The translations under genes and the position numbers were made by a program. From Dictyobacter vulcani (GTDB taxonomy: Bacteria > Chloroflexota > Ktedonobacteria > Ktedonobacterales > Ktedonobacteraceae): DNA of 64,000 nucleotides. The notes beneath the pieces are model-generated. The model ran no database searches. It had not been told where the DNA came from and was given only the letters and a program-made list of their open reading frames with translations. Position 1 is the stretch's first letter; every line of letters starts with the position of its first letter. Where the stretch lies: the NCBI RefSeq assembly GCF_008974265.1, contig NZ_BKZW01000003.1, positions 310,001 to 374,000 on the forward strand, given 5' to 3'. This document shows, piece by piece, positions 38,035 to 46,653 of this stretch.

Positions 38035-38450
38035 CACGTTTACCTTTACCTTGAACTAATTTGAGCTCTTTCGACATCGAGCTATACTCAATAATGTATG
38101 TACGATTTATAAGGATATCTAGATGCTTGCTCTTCCTAAAATTGAAAATATCGCATCTTTAACTGTAAGTAGTGTGTCCTGAGCCTCACCCCCTTTCCTG
38201 TATTCTTTCTTCCTGGCTGGCTTGCCGTGTTAGCACTGCTGACCTGTCAGCCGGTAGACTAGTACATTGTCAAACATCGTGTGATGGGTTGTGTGCCCGC
38301 TACGCGGGCGGGATGGGGGGAGATGCCGGGGGCACAGCCTCCGAGCCCCCCGTCAAGGGGCTCGCCGCTTGATCATGCCCCCGGCATGCTCGCTAGCATC
38401 CCCACCTCCCCAGCACATGATGTCTGGCAGACTACCAGGCACTCTCCAGG
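38035..38450. other. intergenic region with a GC-rich palindromic repeat element
   Basis: It holds the promoter side of the SBP gene and, from about 38252 to 38440, a palindromic repeat. No gene is supported: the short frames here follow the repeat. Confidence 0.5.
38268..38433. repeat. palindromic intergenic repeat (REP/MITE-like)
   Basis: The ends are imperfect inverted repeats (TGTCAAACATCGTGTGATGG near 38268-38287 against its near complement at 38411-38430). Inside lie ATGCCGGGGGCA with a perfect complement downstream and a GAGCCCC/GGGGCTC hairpin. Layout and GC content resemble the element at 44553-44687. Confidence 0.5.
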
Positions 38451-39725
38451 TTAAACGACCCCCAGCAGACCTGCACGGGTGTCGCGGTTGATTGGATGTT
38501 TGAATACTTCGCTTAACACCACGCACGCGGCACCCCTGGCCCAGGCCTCCTCATCCAGTGGTTTAACTATCAGTTCGAGGCCTTTGTCCAGTTGGTCGAA
38601 AATATGTTGTTTCATCATCTGGCTGGCGGCCTCCAGGCGAGCATCGCCGGTTCGCGTTCCCTCACCGGATAGCACTATGAGCTGCGGATTAAGCAGATTG
38701 ACGAGATAAGAAAGGCCAAGGCCTAACCAGCGACCAGCTTCATTTAAGATCGCCAGAGCCACGGTATCGCCCTCACTGGCAGCCCGAGCAACATGATCGA
38801 AGGTTAACTGGCTGGGATCTTGAGCCGCCCACTGCATGGAAGTTTGTTTACCAGCAGCCAGCGCCTCACAGGCCATCCGGACGACCGCCTGATCGGCAGC
38901 CAGAGCCTCAAGACAGCCAGCTTTTCCGCAGCCGCATTGAGGTCCGCCCGGTTGCATGGTGATGTGCCCAAATTCGCCCGCGCCGCCCATGGCTCCACGG
39001 TCGATCTGGCCGTTAGCTACAATCCCCATGCCGATACCGCGCCCGATAGTGGCGACCAGAAAATGTGGCAGGCCACGACCCTCACCAAACCAATGCTCGG
39101 CGATCGTCAGGGCGTTGACGTCATTTTCGATATACACGGGCAACTGCAAGCGCTGTTCGATCGGTTGAGCTAGTTGTACTTGCCGCCAGCCAAGGATTGG
39201 TGAATAGCAACAGACGGATTCCTGGCTATCAATCATTCCAGCCAGACCGATACCGACGCCGATCACCTTTGATCTGGGCACGTCTGACTCTTCAATCGTC
39301 GTTTCTACCGTCTGTATAATCGTCTCGATGGCGGTTTGAGGATCTCGCAAGCTGGTTGCCAGCGTAGTCGTGCAATGCACAATCGCTGCTTCCATATCGG
39401 TAAGCACGGCGACTATTGATTGCTCGGTGAGCTTGACGCCCACAACAAAGCCTGCAAGAGGATTAATGATGAGAAGCACCGGGGAACGGCCGCCCTTGGA
39501 TTGGCCTCCGCCTATCTCGCGGATAAAGTCTGTGGCAAGTAATTCGCCAGTCAGACCTGACACAGCTCCCTGGCTGAGACCGGAACTATGAGCGATATCG
39601 GTGCGTGATAATGGCCCCCGACTCCTGATGAGATTAATCACAATGCTTAGATTAATCTCCTTCATGAAGTCGCGGTTGCCGGTGCGAACCAGTCCACTTT
39701 GACTGTTTGCCTTACTGCTTGACAT
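38451..39725 (-). CDS. ROK-family transcriptional regulator
   Basis: The 424-residue protein starts with a winged helix-turn-helix (residues about 20-80, IRSRGPLSRTDIAHSSGLSQ), followed by the ROK sugar-kinase-like domain (VVGVKLTEQSIVAVLTD, then VIGVGIGLAGMID). The zinc signature CGCGKAGCLEA (about 260-270) is complete. This NagC/XylR-type architecture represses sugar genes until the sugar binds. It is divergent from the GH35 gene and next to the ABC importer, which are the likely targets. A TATTCG-TAG-CGAATA palindrome in the 154-bp gap is a candidate operator. Confidence 0.9.
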   Translation of the reverse strand: MSSSKANSQSGLVRTGNRDFMKEINLSIVINLIRSRGPLSRTDIAHSSGLSQGAVSGLTGELLATDFIREIGGGQSKGGRSPVLLIINPLAGFVVGVKLTEQSIVAVLTDMEAAIVHCTTTLATSLRDPQTAIETIIQTVETTIEESDVPRSKVIGVGIGLAGMIDSQESVCCYSPILGWRQVQLAQPIEQRLQLPVYIENDVNALTIAEHWFGEGRGLPHFLVATIGRGIGMGIVANGQIDRGAMGGAGEFGHITMQPGGPQCGCGKAGCLEALAADQAVVRMACEALAAGKQTSMQWAAQDPSQLTFDHVARAASEGDTVALAILNEAGRWLGLGLSYLVNLLNPQLIVLSGEGTRTGDARLEAASQMMKQHIFDQLDKGLELIVKPLDEEAWARGAACVVLSEVFKHPINRDTRAGLLGVV

Positions 39726-39800
39726 TTCTACAGACCCCCGGCTATACTTTTTTCATTGAAAATAGATTACCATCACTTGATGAGATATGTCAAACTCAAC

Positions 39801-39815
39801 TATTCGTAGCGAATA
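39801..39815. promoter_or_regulatory. candidate ROK operator
   Basis: TATTCG-TAG-CGAATA at 39801-39815 is a perfect 6-bp inverted repeat in the gap between the divergent ROK and GH35 genes. Confidence 0.5.
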
Positions 39816-39879
39816 TTCAGTGGTGAATACACAGGCGAGATAAAGACTTATTTCATCAAAGGGTTCAAGGAGGCAGCTG

Positions 39880-42291
39880 TTGATTGAGATCAAAGACAGG
39901 CAGATTCTGATAGATGGCAAGGCTTGCATCATTCTCGCAGGCGAGATCCATTATTTCCGCCTCAGACGTGAGGAATGGCAAGATCGCATCGATAAGTTGA
40001 AGGATGCTGGTTGTAACGCTGTTGCTTCCTATGTGCCCTGGTTGTGCCACGAGCCATCTTCCGGTCAGGTTGATCTGGAAGGGAAGACCCGCTCGGAATT
40101 GGACCTGGGTGGATTTATCGATCTGTGCAAACAGAATGGTCTGTATTTCATCGTGCGTCCCGGACCTTTCATCATGGCCGAGATGAAAAACGAAGGACTC
40201 CCCCACTGGATTTATAGCAAGCATCCGGAAATTGTCGCGGCTGGTTGGGACGGACGACCGATACCTACGCGTACGGTTGACTATCTGGCTCCGGCTTTTT
40301 TGCGGGAAGCCCATCAATGGTATAGCCATGTCATGCGGGTGATAGCCCCTCGTCTGCATGACAACGGTGGTAACATCATCGCGGTGCAACTCGATAACGA
40401 AGTCGGAATGCTTTCCTGGGTCAGTAACAGTCCCGACCTCAGCGACTATTTGCTGGCCGACTTTGCTGGCTGGCTGCAGCGGCATTATGATTCCCAAACG
40501 CTGCAGACGCGCTATCCTTTCGGACTTGATGATGCTCAGGCACGCGTGGCAGGATTACGTTCCCCAGGAGAGGAATACGCTGCCGAACTGCTGCACGACC
40601 TTGGCTATTATATGCGGGAGCGTTTTGCGCGCTATATTGCTATTCTGCGCAACTACGCTGAAGAGTTCGGGGTTACTCATGTGCCGTTTATTATTAATAT
40701 TCATGGCACCGATGCAGGCCGGGGTCACACGTATCCAATCGGTATCAGTCAGCTTTATGAGGCGTATACGCAGGATGCGGGATATATCTCTGGTTCGGAT
40801 CACTATCTTGGTGATCTGCAGATCGGGAATTTCCAGGATCTCTACCTGATGAACGCGTTTATGGCTGCTAGCAACAGGCCTGAGCAGCCGTTAGCTTCGG
40901 TGGAATTCGAGTGCGGCAGTGGTGATTATATGGATAGCAACAGTGTTCGACATGATCCTGCGGCTGTAAGTTTTAAGGCTCGTATGTGTATCGCTCAGGG
41001 GAACCGCTTACTCAACTACTACCTTTTCTCTGGAGGCACTAATTCCCTGCTCTCAGAGGCTGTTAATGATGGCAACAATCGTATTGCCTTTACCGGCGAG
41101 CGTCACGGCTTTGCGGCTCCGGTGAACCCTGAAGGCCAACTCAGCTATTCGTACTGGCCGCTGGCAAATGTCAACAAGGCGATCTCTGCTGTGGCTGACA
41201 AGCTTGCAAGTATGCACGAGGAGCATGATGCGTTGGCTTTCGCCTTCATCCCTGACTACTACATGACCGAATACCACTATCCAGCGAGTGCCAGGGTGAA
41301 CGAAATTGTAAAGGATCTTGAAGCTGGTCGTGGTAAGCAAGCATGGGAGGCATTGGGCAGGTCTATGCTCCTTGCTGGCTATCGTTTTGGCGCACTGGAT
41401 ATCCAGAATCGGCAGTTTGATCCCCAGACTACTCCATTGCTGGTCTTGCCCTCGGCAAAATATATGGATGGAATGCTCCAGCGCAAACTGGTGCAGTATC
41501 TGCAAGCGGGCGGCAAGGTGCTGCTGTACGGCGAGGTGCCGTTGTTCGATATGGAGGGTGGTCGGGAAACCGTACTCGCTGATGCACTGGGTCTGAAGCC
41601 TGCAGGATCACGCAGGGCTTCTCAAGATTATTACCTCTCGTTGTGCGCCGAGGGCTGGCTGGCCCCGCGTCCCGAGGTAAGTACCCAGTATGCTCAGTTT
41701 TTTGAGTCGGCGAGCGGTAAGGTAATCCTGCGTGCGGCGACCACCGGCGAGGCCTGCGGCTTTGATATCCAGGTTGGACAGGGACGTGCGGTAGTGATCT
41801 CGGCGGCTTATCCCAGCCACATTGCTGTGTTCCAGACAATCCTGGAGAAACTTGGGGCGCAGGCTGGTCTGACTCACAATTGTAAACACAATGGTATTTT
41901 TATGACCAGCTCAACCTCAGAAGCAGGTGAAAGATTTCTGCATATCCTGAACCTGGATGGTTTCGACAAGGAACTGCACATCTTCGAACATGGATCCCCC
42001 CTCTTTGATGGTCGCTTGTTACAGCTACAGCGCAGAGAGGGACTGATGTTGCCGCTGAATCTCGCGATCGGTGATGTTCGTATCGCCTATTCTACGGCTG
42101 AGATTGTGGGGATCAATGATGAAGATATCGAGTTCCGCCTGACACAATCCCAGGACGTGATTGCCATCGCCAGTCCGCGAACGGTGGCTCCGAGTCAGGA
42201 TTACGATGTGGAACGGCGCGATGATCTGCAAGTAGTCATCTCGCGTAAACCTGCTGTACTTGATGATCGACTTACACTACGTTTTGGCTGA
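39880..42291 (+). CDS. GH35 beta-galactosidase
   Basis: The 803-residue glycoside hydrolase uses a TTG start at 39880, supported by AAGGAGG six bases upstream (39867-39873). The N-terminal TIM barrel has AGEIHYFRLRREEWQDRI, the region found in most GH35 enzymes. The acid/base Glu is in QLDNEVGM (about 173) and the nucleophile is probably Glu in SVEFECGSGD (about 341-343). A long C-terminal part of beta-sandwich and other domains follows. There is no signal peptide, so it acts in the cytoplasm on imported beta-galactosides. It is divergent from the ROK gene and pairs with the ABC importer. Confidence 0.88.
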   Translation: MIEIKDRQILIDGKACIILAGEIHYFRLRREEWQDRIDKLKDAGCNAVASYVPWLCHEPSSGQVDLEGKTRSELDLGGFIDLCKQNGLYFIVRPGPFIMAEMKNEGLPHWIYSKHPEIVAAGWDGRPIPTRTVDYLAPAFLREAHQWYSHVMRVIAPRLHDNGGNIIAVQLDNEVGMLSWVSNSPDLSDYLLADFAGWLQRHYDSQTLQTRYPFGLDDAQARVAGLRSPGEEYAAELLHDLGYYMRERFARYIAILRNYAEEFGVTHVPFIINIHGTDAGRGHTYPIGISQLYEAYTQDAGYISGSDHYLGDLQIGNFQDLYLMNAFMAASNRPEQPLASVEFECGSGDYMDSNSVRHDPAAVSFKARMCIAQGNRLLNYYLFSGGTNSLLSEAVNDGNNRIAFTGERHGFAAPVNPEGQLSYSYWPLANVNKAISAVADKLASMHEEHDALAFAFIPDYYMTEYHYPASARVNEIVKDLEAGRGKQAWEALGRSMLLAGYRFGALDIQNRQFDPQTTPLLVLPSAKYMDGMLQRKLVQYLQAGGKVLLYGEVPLFDMEGGRETVLADALGLKPAGSRRASQDYYLSLCAEGWLAPRPEVSTQYAQFFESASGKVILRAATTGEACGFDIQVGQGRAVVISAAYPSHIAVFQTILEKLGAQAGLTHNCKHNGIFMTSSTSEAGERFLHILNLDGFDKELHIFEHGSPLFDGRLLQLQRREGLMLPLNLAIGDVRIAYSTAEIVGINDEDIEFRLTQSQDVIAIASPRTVAPSQDYDVERRDDLQVVISRKPAVLDDRLTLRFG

Positions 42292-42516
42292 TAACAGTAT
42301 GTAAGCCGGTAAGTTGCTATGTGTGGGAAGGCTTGATTGGTCTCAGTTGGATGTGATGGTGTTCGGAACCACGCAGGATCTCTAGCGTGATCACTTCGCC
42401 ATGGGCAGCCAATAGCTGTTCGTATAGTCCATTCAAATGAATGGGCCAAAATATTATGTCTTGTCTGTTCAGGTGATGGAAAAACTTGAGGAGATACAAC
42501 TTTCCGAGGCGATCTG

Positions 42517-42544
42517 AGGCCGCGTGATATGACTCACGCGGCCT
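42517..42544. terminator. bidirectional terminator
   Basis: AGGCCGCGTGA at 42517-42527 and its perfect complement at 42534-42544 form an 11-bp GC-rich stem with a six-base loop followed by TTTA. It lies between the converging GH35 and glycosyltransferase genes. Confidence 0.7.
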
Positions 42545-42568
42545 TTACGGTTGTGATGTGTGGTTACT

Positions 42569-43837
42569 TTATCTGCTTTCCTGACTTCTACTCTGCTCGA
42601 TAATTGCCACTGCCTGCGCGATGCCATTCTCGGCTCGAATGCGTTCTCCGAGGGAGGCTGCTCTTTTTCTCATTTCTCCATCTGACATCACGCTTTCAAT
42701 TGCTGTAGTCAGATTGTCGGCGGTCAGACGCCGACGCGCAATAGGTTTGGGACCGACTCCCAATTCATACACGCGTTGTCCCCAGAAGGGCTGATCCGCG
42801 AAAAATGGCGTGACAATTGATGGAACGCCCGCCGCCAGTCCGGCGGCGGTTGTGCCAACCCCTCCATGATGCACGACCGCCGCCATTTGAGGGAATAGCC
42901 AGCTATGGGGTATGGAGTCCGTCATAAACACGGATTCCGGCAACTGCTCTTTCTTTAATCTTCCCCAGCCCGTATAGAGCACACCACGCTGGCCTGTACG
43001 TGCCAGGGCCTGCAGCGCGATATCGGCGGCCTCCTCTGGTTTGCTACTGATCATACTGCCAAAGCCGATATAAATCGGCGCTGGACCTGATTGGAGGAAA
43101 TGCAGTAGATCCATGGGCGCTTCCCAGCCATCTGGTGGTTCCAGAAACCAGTAGCCTGTAACATGCAGTGTCGCATCCCAATCCTCGGGAGTTGGCAGAA
43201 CCTGTGGGCTGTAGCCGTAGAGGACTGGTTGTTTTTGTCGTTTCAGGGCGGCGAACGGTCCCCAGAATGAACCTGGCGCGAGTTGTAAAACCTGGCGCCT
43301 GGCTTTGTTGTCCGCTGCACGGAAAGGCTGCCACATTGTTTGCTGTGCCAGCCGATGGGATGGCTTGTTGATCCATCTGGTCATGGGTGTTTGTGGCAGC
43401 GGCGTTAATGCACCAGGGAAGGCGCTGGTGGGCGTAAACGGGACTAAATAGGCGGGCATGAATGGAATATCCAGTTTTTCTGCGAGCGCCACGCCGCTAA
43501 AAAGTCCACCCAGTCCGCCCAGAATAAGATCGGAGTCCTGACAGGCTAGCAGTCCCTGTTCGGCTGCTTGCACGGCTTGTTGTTGGGAGGCCCGGCCCAT
43601 CTGCGCGAGCATTTTGAGCATCTTGCCCTGTTCTAAGAGCTTTTGCATACGCTGGGCCACGGCCTTTGCGCTACCTCCTGTCGTAAAGAACTCCAGCCCA
43701 TAATCCGTAACCAGATCGTGAAAATCATCGGAGGATAGGATACGTACCGTATGTCCTGCCTGCTTTAATCCTCTTCCCAGAGCAACATAAGGTTGGACAT
43801 CTCCGCGACTTCCTCCTGCAATAATGGTAATTTGCAT
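42569..43837 (-). CDS. MGT-type glycosyltransferase (GT1)
   Basis: The 422-residue GT-B enzyme begins MQITIIAGGSRGDVQPYVALG, the signature of sterol- or macrolide-type glucosyltransferases. The nucleotide-sugar part has PIYIGFGSM, HHGGVGTTAAGLAAGVP and FFADQPFWGQRV, which matches the UGT80/erythromycin-type donor site. It is 63 bases downstream of a TetR-family gene on the same strand, with a palindrome between them that resembles the one at the TetR start. I infer glycosylation of a lipid or small-molecule toxin. Confidence 0.88.
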   Translation of the reverse strand: MQITIIAGGSRGDVQPYVALGRGLKQAGHTVRILSSDDFHDLVTDYGLEFFTTGGSAKAVAQRMQKLLEQGKMLKMLAQMGRASQQQAVQAAEQGLLACQDSDLILGGLGGLFSGVALAEKLDIPFMPAYLVPFTPTSAFPGALTPLPQTPMTRWINKPSHRLAQQTMWQPFRAADNKARRQVLQLAPGSFWGPFAALKRQKQPVLYGYSPQVLPTPEDWDATLHVTGYWFLEPPDGWEAPMDLLHFLQSGPAPIYIGFGSMISSKPEEAADIALQALARTGQRGVLYTGWGRLKKEQLPESVFMTDSIPHSWLFPQMAAVVHHGGVGTTAAGLAAGVPSIVTPFFADQPFWGQRVYELGVGPKPIARRRLTADNLTTAIESVMSDGEMRKRAASLGERIRAENGIAQAVAIIEQSRSQESR

Positions 43838-43866
43838 CGTAATAACGTCTACTCCTCTATAAATGA

Positions 43867-43882
43867 TTGCTCAAGCAAGCAA
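43867..43882. promoter_or_regulatory. TetR-type operator before the glycosyltransferase gene
   Basis: TTGCTCAAGCAAGCAA at 43867-43882 repeats the TTGCT/AGCAA half-sites of the palindrome at 44489-44508. Confidence 0.5.
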
Positions 43883-43900
43883 TTTTTGCGTAAAAAATTT

Positions 43901-44500
43901 TTAATGCTGCTCAAAAGAGCGCAAGATGTTCGCTAATACCGTCGCAAACATGCTGATATCCAGCTCAGGATCCATGATCTTCTGGAGTGCCAGGCCATCG
44001 AAGAAGGCAAGTAGCATGGTGGCAAGAATTGTTGGTTCAACCGTTGTGGCTCCAAGTGTGTTCTCGATCGACATGGCAATACTTTCCCGACCCTCTGCCA
44101 GCAACTCACGAACTTTCGGAGCCATCAAGGTATTATGTAATCCGAGCGCAAATAATTCATGCCGCAGTCGATACCATTCGGGTTCCTCGATAATCTGATC
44201 TATTGGTTGCTGTAATACCATGGGAAGCATATCCTGAGTATCAGTAGACTGCATTAATTGCTCGGGTGTGCGCGTATAACGTTCGCTGACCGCTTTGAGC
44301 ACCTCAACCAGGAGTTGATCCTTGCCGCCAAAGTAGTAATGCACCAGTCCAGGTGCCGCATCAGCCGCTTTTGAGATTTCTCTCAGCGTTGTGGCTTCAT
44401 AGCCTTTTTCAGCCAGCACTTTATACGCAGCCGCAATAATGCGTGTGCGCGTTTCTTGTACTGTCTCTGACGACGTAGCTTGATTTTTTTGCTTGCTCAT
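43901..44500 (-). CDS. TetR-family regulator
   Basis: I use the ATG at 44500 (MSKQKNQATSSETVQE), giving 199 residues; a longer frame adds an unconserved 22 residues. The helix-turn-helix is RTRIIAAAYKVLAEKGYEAT with TLREISKAADAAPGLVHYYF. The ligand-binding C-terminal half is alpha-helical. The palindrome TTGCTTG-N6-CAAGCAA covers the start codon (44489-44508), so autorepression is likely, and a similar site precedes the glycosyltransferase gene. Confidence 0.9.
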   Translation of the reverse strand: MSKQKNQATSSETVQETRTRIIAAAYKVLAEKGYEATTLREISKAADAAPGLVHYYFGGKDQLLVEVLKAVSERYTRTPEQLMQSTDTQDMLPMVLQQPIDQIIEEPEWYRLRHELFALGLHNTLMAPKVRELLAEGRESIAMSIENTLGATTVEPTILATMLLAFFDGLALQKIMDPELDISMFATVLANILRSFEQH

Positions 44501-44508
44501 ACAAGCAA
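44489..44508. promoter_or_regulatory. TetR-type operator over the tetR start codon
   Basis: TTGCTTG at 44489-44495, six bases, CAAGCAA at 44502-44508: a perfect 7-6-7 inverted repeat overlapping the start codon of the TetR-family gene. Confidence 0.65.
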
Positions 44509-44552
44509 TATACCATTGTTCTGCTATCTGTGCAAGAGGGAAGTATGCCAAT

Positions 44553-44687
44553 GCAGGGCTTTCCAATTCTCTTTTTGTCCCGCCTGCGGCGGGAGAAGAG
44601 GGAGGAGATGCGAGGACACCTCGCGCTCCGGCAAGGGGCTGGCCGCCCCTTGCATCCCCGCTTGCAACGAGAATTGGAAAGCCCTGC
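44553..44687. repeat. 135-bp palindromic repeat with 19-bp perfect ends
   Basis: GCAGGGCTTTCCAATTCTC at 44553-44571 and its perfect complement at 44669-44687 bound a GC-rich core with inner hairpins (CCCGCC/GGCGGG and GGGGCTG/GGCCGCCCC). No gene is inside. It is similar in size to the 136-bp block at 18564-18699 and in core to the repeat at 38268-38433. Confidence 0.65.
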
Positions 44688-44807
44688 TATTCAGTAGAAA
44701 TCTCTTCACAAAGCTGTATTTATACGGTATACTCAAAGCACACGTTACATATACAGACACAAACACTATTTCCGTGCACATTATTTGCTCAATAGAATAA
44801 CGCATGT

Positions 44808-44903
44808 TTGCTGCTAGGGGAGTCCGCGGACTGAGAAGTAGACGCATATCGGCGTCACTGACCCTTGAACCTGATCTGGATCATACCAGCGTAGGGAAGT
44901 GGC
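44808..44903 (+). ncRNA. TPP riboswitch (THI element)
   Basis: The conserved thiamine-pyrophosphate aptamer is visible: AGGGGAGTCC and GGACTGAGA for the pyrimidine arm, then ACCCTTGAACCTGATCTGGA, TCATACCAGCG and TAGGGAAGT for the pyrophosphate arm. These are the most conserved parts of the family. It lies upstream of three ABC-importer genes for a thiamine precursor, and a terminator hairpin (44975-45009) follows it, so binding of TPP probably ends transcription early. Confidence 0.95.
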
Positions 44904-44974
44904 ATATCGGTTTGCTTACGGTCCAGGATATCAGTCAAGCTATGTTTTTCTGGGCTCATGGTAGACATATGATA

Positions 44975-45009
44975 GCCGCTACTCTTCGTTTTCGGGGTAG
45001 CGGTTTTTT
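44975..45009 (+). terminator. expression-platform terminator of the TPP riboswitch
   Basis: CCGCTAC at 44976-44982 pairs with GTAGCGG at 44997-45003 and is followed by six T. It lies between the aptamer and the first importer gene. Confidence 0.85.
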
Positions 45010-45066
45010 GTATGTCTTGAGCCGATATGTAGAAGAGGTGGTGTCATTCCGGGTTGAGGAACTATA

Positions 45067-45852
45067 ATGCATGACCCACAAAAAGATGATTTGAAACTGG
45101 TCGTCAAAGGTGTGACCAGAACATTTTCTGCCGGGCGCCGACAGCTAGAGGCGCTGGCTCCGCTGGATCTGACGGTGGGGCAGGGAGAATTTGTCTCGCT
45201 GATTGGGCCCAGCGGTTGTGGAAAAAGTACGCTGTTTAATATTGTGGCGGGCGTTGATACACCGACAACGGGTGCTGTCGCGATTGAGGGGGATTGGCAG
45301 GGTGAGCGGGCAGGCAAAGTCGGATATATGCCCCAGCAACCGTTGCTTCTGCCCTGGCGGACCGCTGAAGAGAACGTCATGCTGGGTCTGGATGTACGCC
45401 GCGTGCCGCAGAAAGAGGCGCGACAGCAGGCCCATGAGTTGTTAAAGCGCTTTGGCTTGCTGGAATTTGCCGATAGTTATCCTGCCACTCTTTCCGGCGG
45501 GATGCGCCAGCGGATTGCTTTGCTGCGTACGATCCTCTTCAATGCTTCCTTTCTTCTGCTGGATGAGCCATTTGGGGCGCTGGATGCCCTGACCCGTATC
45601 ACTTTACAGATGTGGTTGTTGGATCTACTGGAAAGCTTTCATTCAAGCGTGTTATTTATTACCCATGATGTCCGGGAAGCGATCCTGTTATCGGATCGTA
45701 TCTATGTACTGAGTGCGCGCCCGGCTTCTGTCTTGCGCATCGTGGATGTAGATTTGCCACGGCCGCGCCGTCAGCAGATGCTGGCAGAGGCTCGTGCCGT
45801 GGAATTGGAGCAGGAACTCATCTTACTCCTGATGAAGGAGCAGCCCTTATGA
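45067..45852 (+). CDS. thiZ: thiamine-precursor ABC transporter ATPase (ThiZ-like)
   Basis: The 261-residue ATPase has Walker A GPSGCGKSTLFN, signature TLSGGMRQRIALL, Walker B LLLDEPFGALDALTR and the H-loop FITHDVREA. This is the nitrate/sulfonate/taurine group of ATPases. The ATG at 45067 has GAGGAA six bases upstream. It overlaps the permease gene by four bases. Control by the TPP riboswitch and the THI5-like partner make it the ATPase of a hydroxymethylpyrimidine importer. Confidence 0.85.
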   Translation: MHDPQKDDLKLVVKGVTRTFSAGRRQLEALAPLDLTVGQGEFVSLIGPSGCGKSTLFNIVAGVDTPTTGAVAIEGDWQGERAGKVGYMPQQPLLLPWRTAEENVMLGLDVRRVPQKEARQQAHELLKRFGLLEFADSYPATLSGGMRQRIALLRTILFNASFLLLDEPFGALDALTRITLQMWLLDLLESFHSSVLFITHDVREAILLSDRIYVLSARPASVLRIVDVDLPRPRRQQMLAEARAVELEQELILLLMKEQPL

Positions 45853-46619
45853 GTCTTAAACGTCTGGCTGGTTACGGACCCGCCGTGGTACTGACTGTCG
45901 CCATCTTTCTGCTCTGGGAACTGGTCGTGCGGGCCAATCTGGTTAACAGCCATTTACTGCCTGCTCCCATCGCGATAATGCAGGCATTAGTAGATAACTG
46001 GGATGTGCTCTCGGTCCATACCTTGCAAACCAGCCTGGAGACGGTACTGGGTCTGGCTATCGCGACCGTGTTTGGTCTCGGGTTGGCAATATTATTGGAT
46101 CTCTCTCCATGGATCCGCAAGTCCGTTTATCCGCTCCTGATTACCTCCCAGACCATCCCGATGGTGGCACTGGCACCTCTGCTGGTGATCTGGTTTGGTC
46201 TGGACCTGACACCAAAGATTATTGTGGTAACCCTATATTGTTTCTTTCCGATCGCCGTGGCCTGTGCGGATGGACTGGCCAGCACAGATCCCGAGTTGAT
46301 GAAACTATTGCACAGCATGCGTGCATCGCGCTGGCAGACCCTGTGGCTGGTGCGCCTGCCTGGAGCTTTGCCATCCTTTTTTTCTGGCCTGCGGATTGCA
46401 GCCACGTATAGCGTGACCGGCGCGATTGTCGGCGAATATGTGGCGGCCGAACAGGGCCTGGGACTCTACATGAAGACATCGGCCAGCTCAAACGCCATCG
46501 TGCTGGTCTTTGCGGCTATTGTGGTTACCGCTCTCTTAAGCTTATTTCTCTTTGGGCTGGTCTCATTGATTGAATATATTGCCCTGCCCTGGCAGCAACG
46601 CTTTGGGCAAAAACGCTAA
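45849..46619 (+). CDS. thiX: thiamine-precursor ABC permease (ThiX-like)
   Basis: The 256-residue inner-membrane protein has six helices and the BPD_transp_1 domain of the SsuC/TauC group. It contains VRANLVNSHLLPAPIAIM, the EAA-type loop LMKLLHSMRASRWQTLW, and a C-terminal GLGLYMKTSASSNAIVLVFA segment. Its ATG overlaps the ATPase stop (ATGA), implying coupled translation. Confidence 0.85.
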   Translation: MSLKRLAGYGPAVVLTVAIFLLWELVVRANLVNSHLLPAPIAIMQALVDNWDVLSVHTLQTSLETVLGLAIATVFGLGLAILLDLSPWIRKSVYPLLITSQTIPMVALAPLLVIWFGLDLTPKIIVVTLYCFFPIAVACADGLASTDPELMKLLHSMRASRWQTLWLVRLPGALPSFFSGLRIAATYSVTGAIVGEYVAAEQGLGLYMKTSASSNAIVLVFAAIVVTALLSLFLFGLVSLIEYIALPWQQRFGQKR

Positions 46620-46653
46620 TCAAAAATCCTAATTAGGAAAGGTACTCAGCTTG

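Noticed and set aside
42317..42499. 60-codon minus-strand frame with His-rich end
   Set aside because: TTG start with no spaced ribosome site, between two genes that end toward each other; too little support.
44804..45067. 87-codon frame over the TPP riboswitch
   Set aside because: The region is the aptamer and terminator; the frame is incidental.
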